Source of the DNA: Pagrus major
Lineage: Eukaryota; Chordata; Actinopteri; Spariformes; Sparidae
DNA length: 64,000 bases
Direction: 5' to 3'
NCBI RefSeq assembly: GCF_040436345.1
Contig: NC_133237.1
Coordinates: 19,907,749-19,971,748 of the forward strand
Shown here: one piece after another, positions 63,851 to 64,000 of the stretch
How the letters are laid out: each line of letters starts with the position of its first letter
Position numbering within the stretch: the first letter of the stretch is position 1
Notes under the pieces: generated by a model
Database searches by the model: none
What the model was told of the DNA's origin: nothing
Seen by the model: only the letters and a program-made list of their open reading frames with translations
Translations under genes and position numbers: made by a program

Positions 63851-64000
63851 CTGCCCTCTGGCGGACACAGCGCATAACTACAATCATGTGCTTTGTGGGT
63901 TTTATTTTTTCAAAAGTATGACCGGAAGTCGTACTATGCTATTGTGTCTAGCTTGACGACAACAACATGTAGTTCCTCGATGTGGCCGCTAGAGGGCAGG
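63851..64000. promoter_or_regulatory. ETS-type core plus flanking CTCF-like motifs, copy B
   Basis: CTGCCCTCTGGCGGACA (63851-63867, minus CTCF-like) is followed by the 38-bp block ACCGGAAGTCGTACTATGC to GCTTGACG (63921-63958), 30 of 38 identical to copy A. Then comes TGGCCGCTAGAGGGCAG (63983-63999, plus CTCF-like). CCGGAAGT is a perfect ETS/GABPA site. This may be the promoter of a neighbour outside the window. Confidence 0.45.

Noticed and set aside
63915-63960. ATG at 63918 as start of a new gene
   Set aside because: The frame closes after about a dozen codons and no donor follows. The sequence looks like promoter DNA.

Overview
This is a 64 kb stretch of vertebrate nuclear DNA, almost certainly from a ray-finned fish and probably a percomorph teleost. 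Coding sequence is split by GT-AG introns into small exons. CA/GT microsatellites are abundant. Several dispersed repeat types look like ones I recall as common in teleost genomes (short inverted-repeat DNA elements, a tRNA-derived SINE, a decayed Tc1-like element). No bacterial, plasmid, phage or CRISPR feature is visible. Species and gene names rest on recognition of protein motifs; no search was run.

Six protein-coding genes could be assembled exon by exon, and in each the exon lengths sum to an intact reading frame. Left to right: (1) itgb3, integrin beta-3, minus strand, 15 coding exons, 1710-13392, 789 aa, with a 3' UTR running to the left edge; (2) rprml, reprimo-like, plus strand, single exon, 20753-21088, 111 aa, flanked by about 7 kb and 13 kb without genes; (3) a prr29-like gene, plus strand, six coding exons, 33840-39257, 213 aa, carrying a decayed Tc1-like transposon in intron 2; (4) tcap (telethonin), minus strand, two exons, 42602-43361, 179 aa, with a TATA-box promoter; (5) a melanoregulin-like gene, minus strand, five exons, 48396-51480, 242 aa; (6) stard3 (MLN64), minus strand, 14 coding exons, 55033-61154, 450 aa, with a noncoding 5' exon predicted near 63 kb.

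The gene content resembles parts of human 17q: STARD3-TCAP (17q12), ITGB3 and RPRML (17q21) and PRR29 (17q23). A melanoregulin paralogue sits between stard3 and tcap. The genes have unrelated roles (cell adhesion and integrin signalling, p53-linked growth control, an uncharacterised proline-rich protein, sarcomere Z-disc, membrane and organelle trafficking, endosomal cholesterol transfer and membrane contact sites), so the window is a synteny block and not a pathway cluster.

The most interesting non-genic signals are: a promoter-proximal region at 63.2-64.0 kb where a 38-bp ETS-containing core occurs twice, each near a CTCF-like motif of opposite orientation; a roughly 1-kb T-rich array inside the melanoregulin-like gene that reads, on the gene's sense strand, as many copies of a 3' splice-site-like motif; a short uORF ending 5 nt before the rprml start; in-frame tandem acceptors in stard3; and a beta-3 specificity-determining loop whose sequence differs from the mammalian one. 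Nothing here looks like a wholly new multi-gene system.
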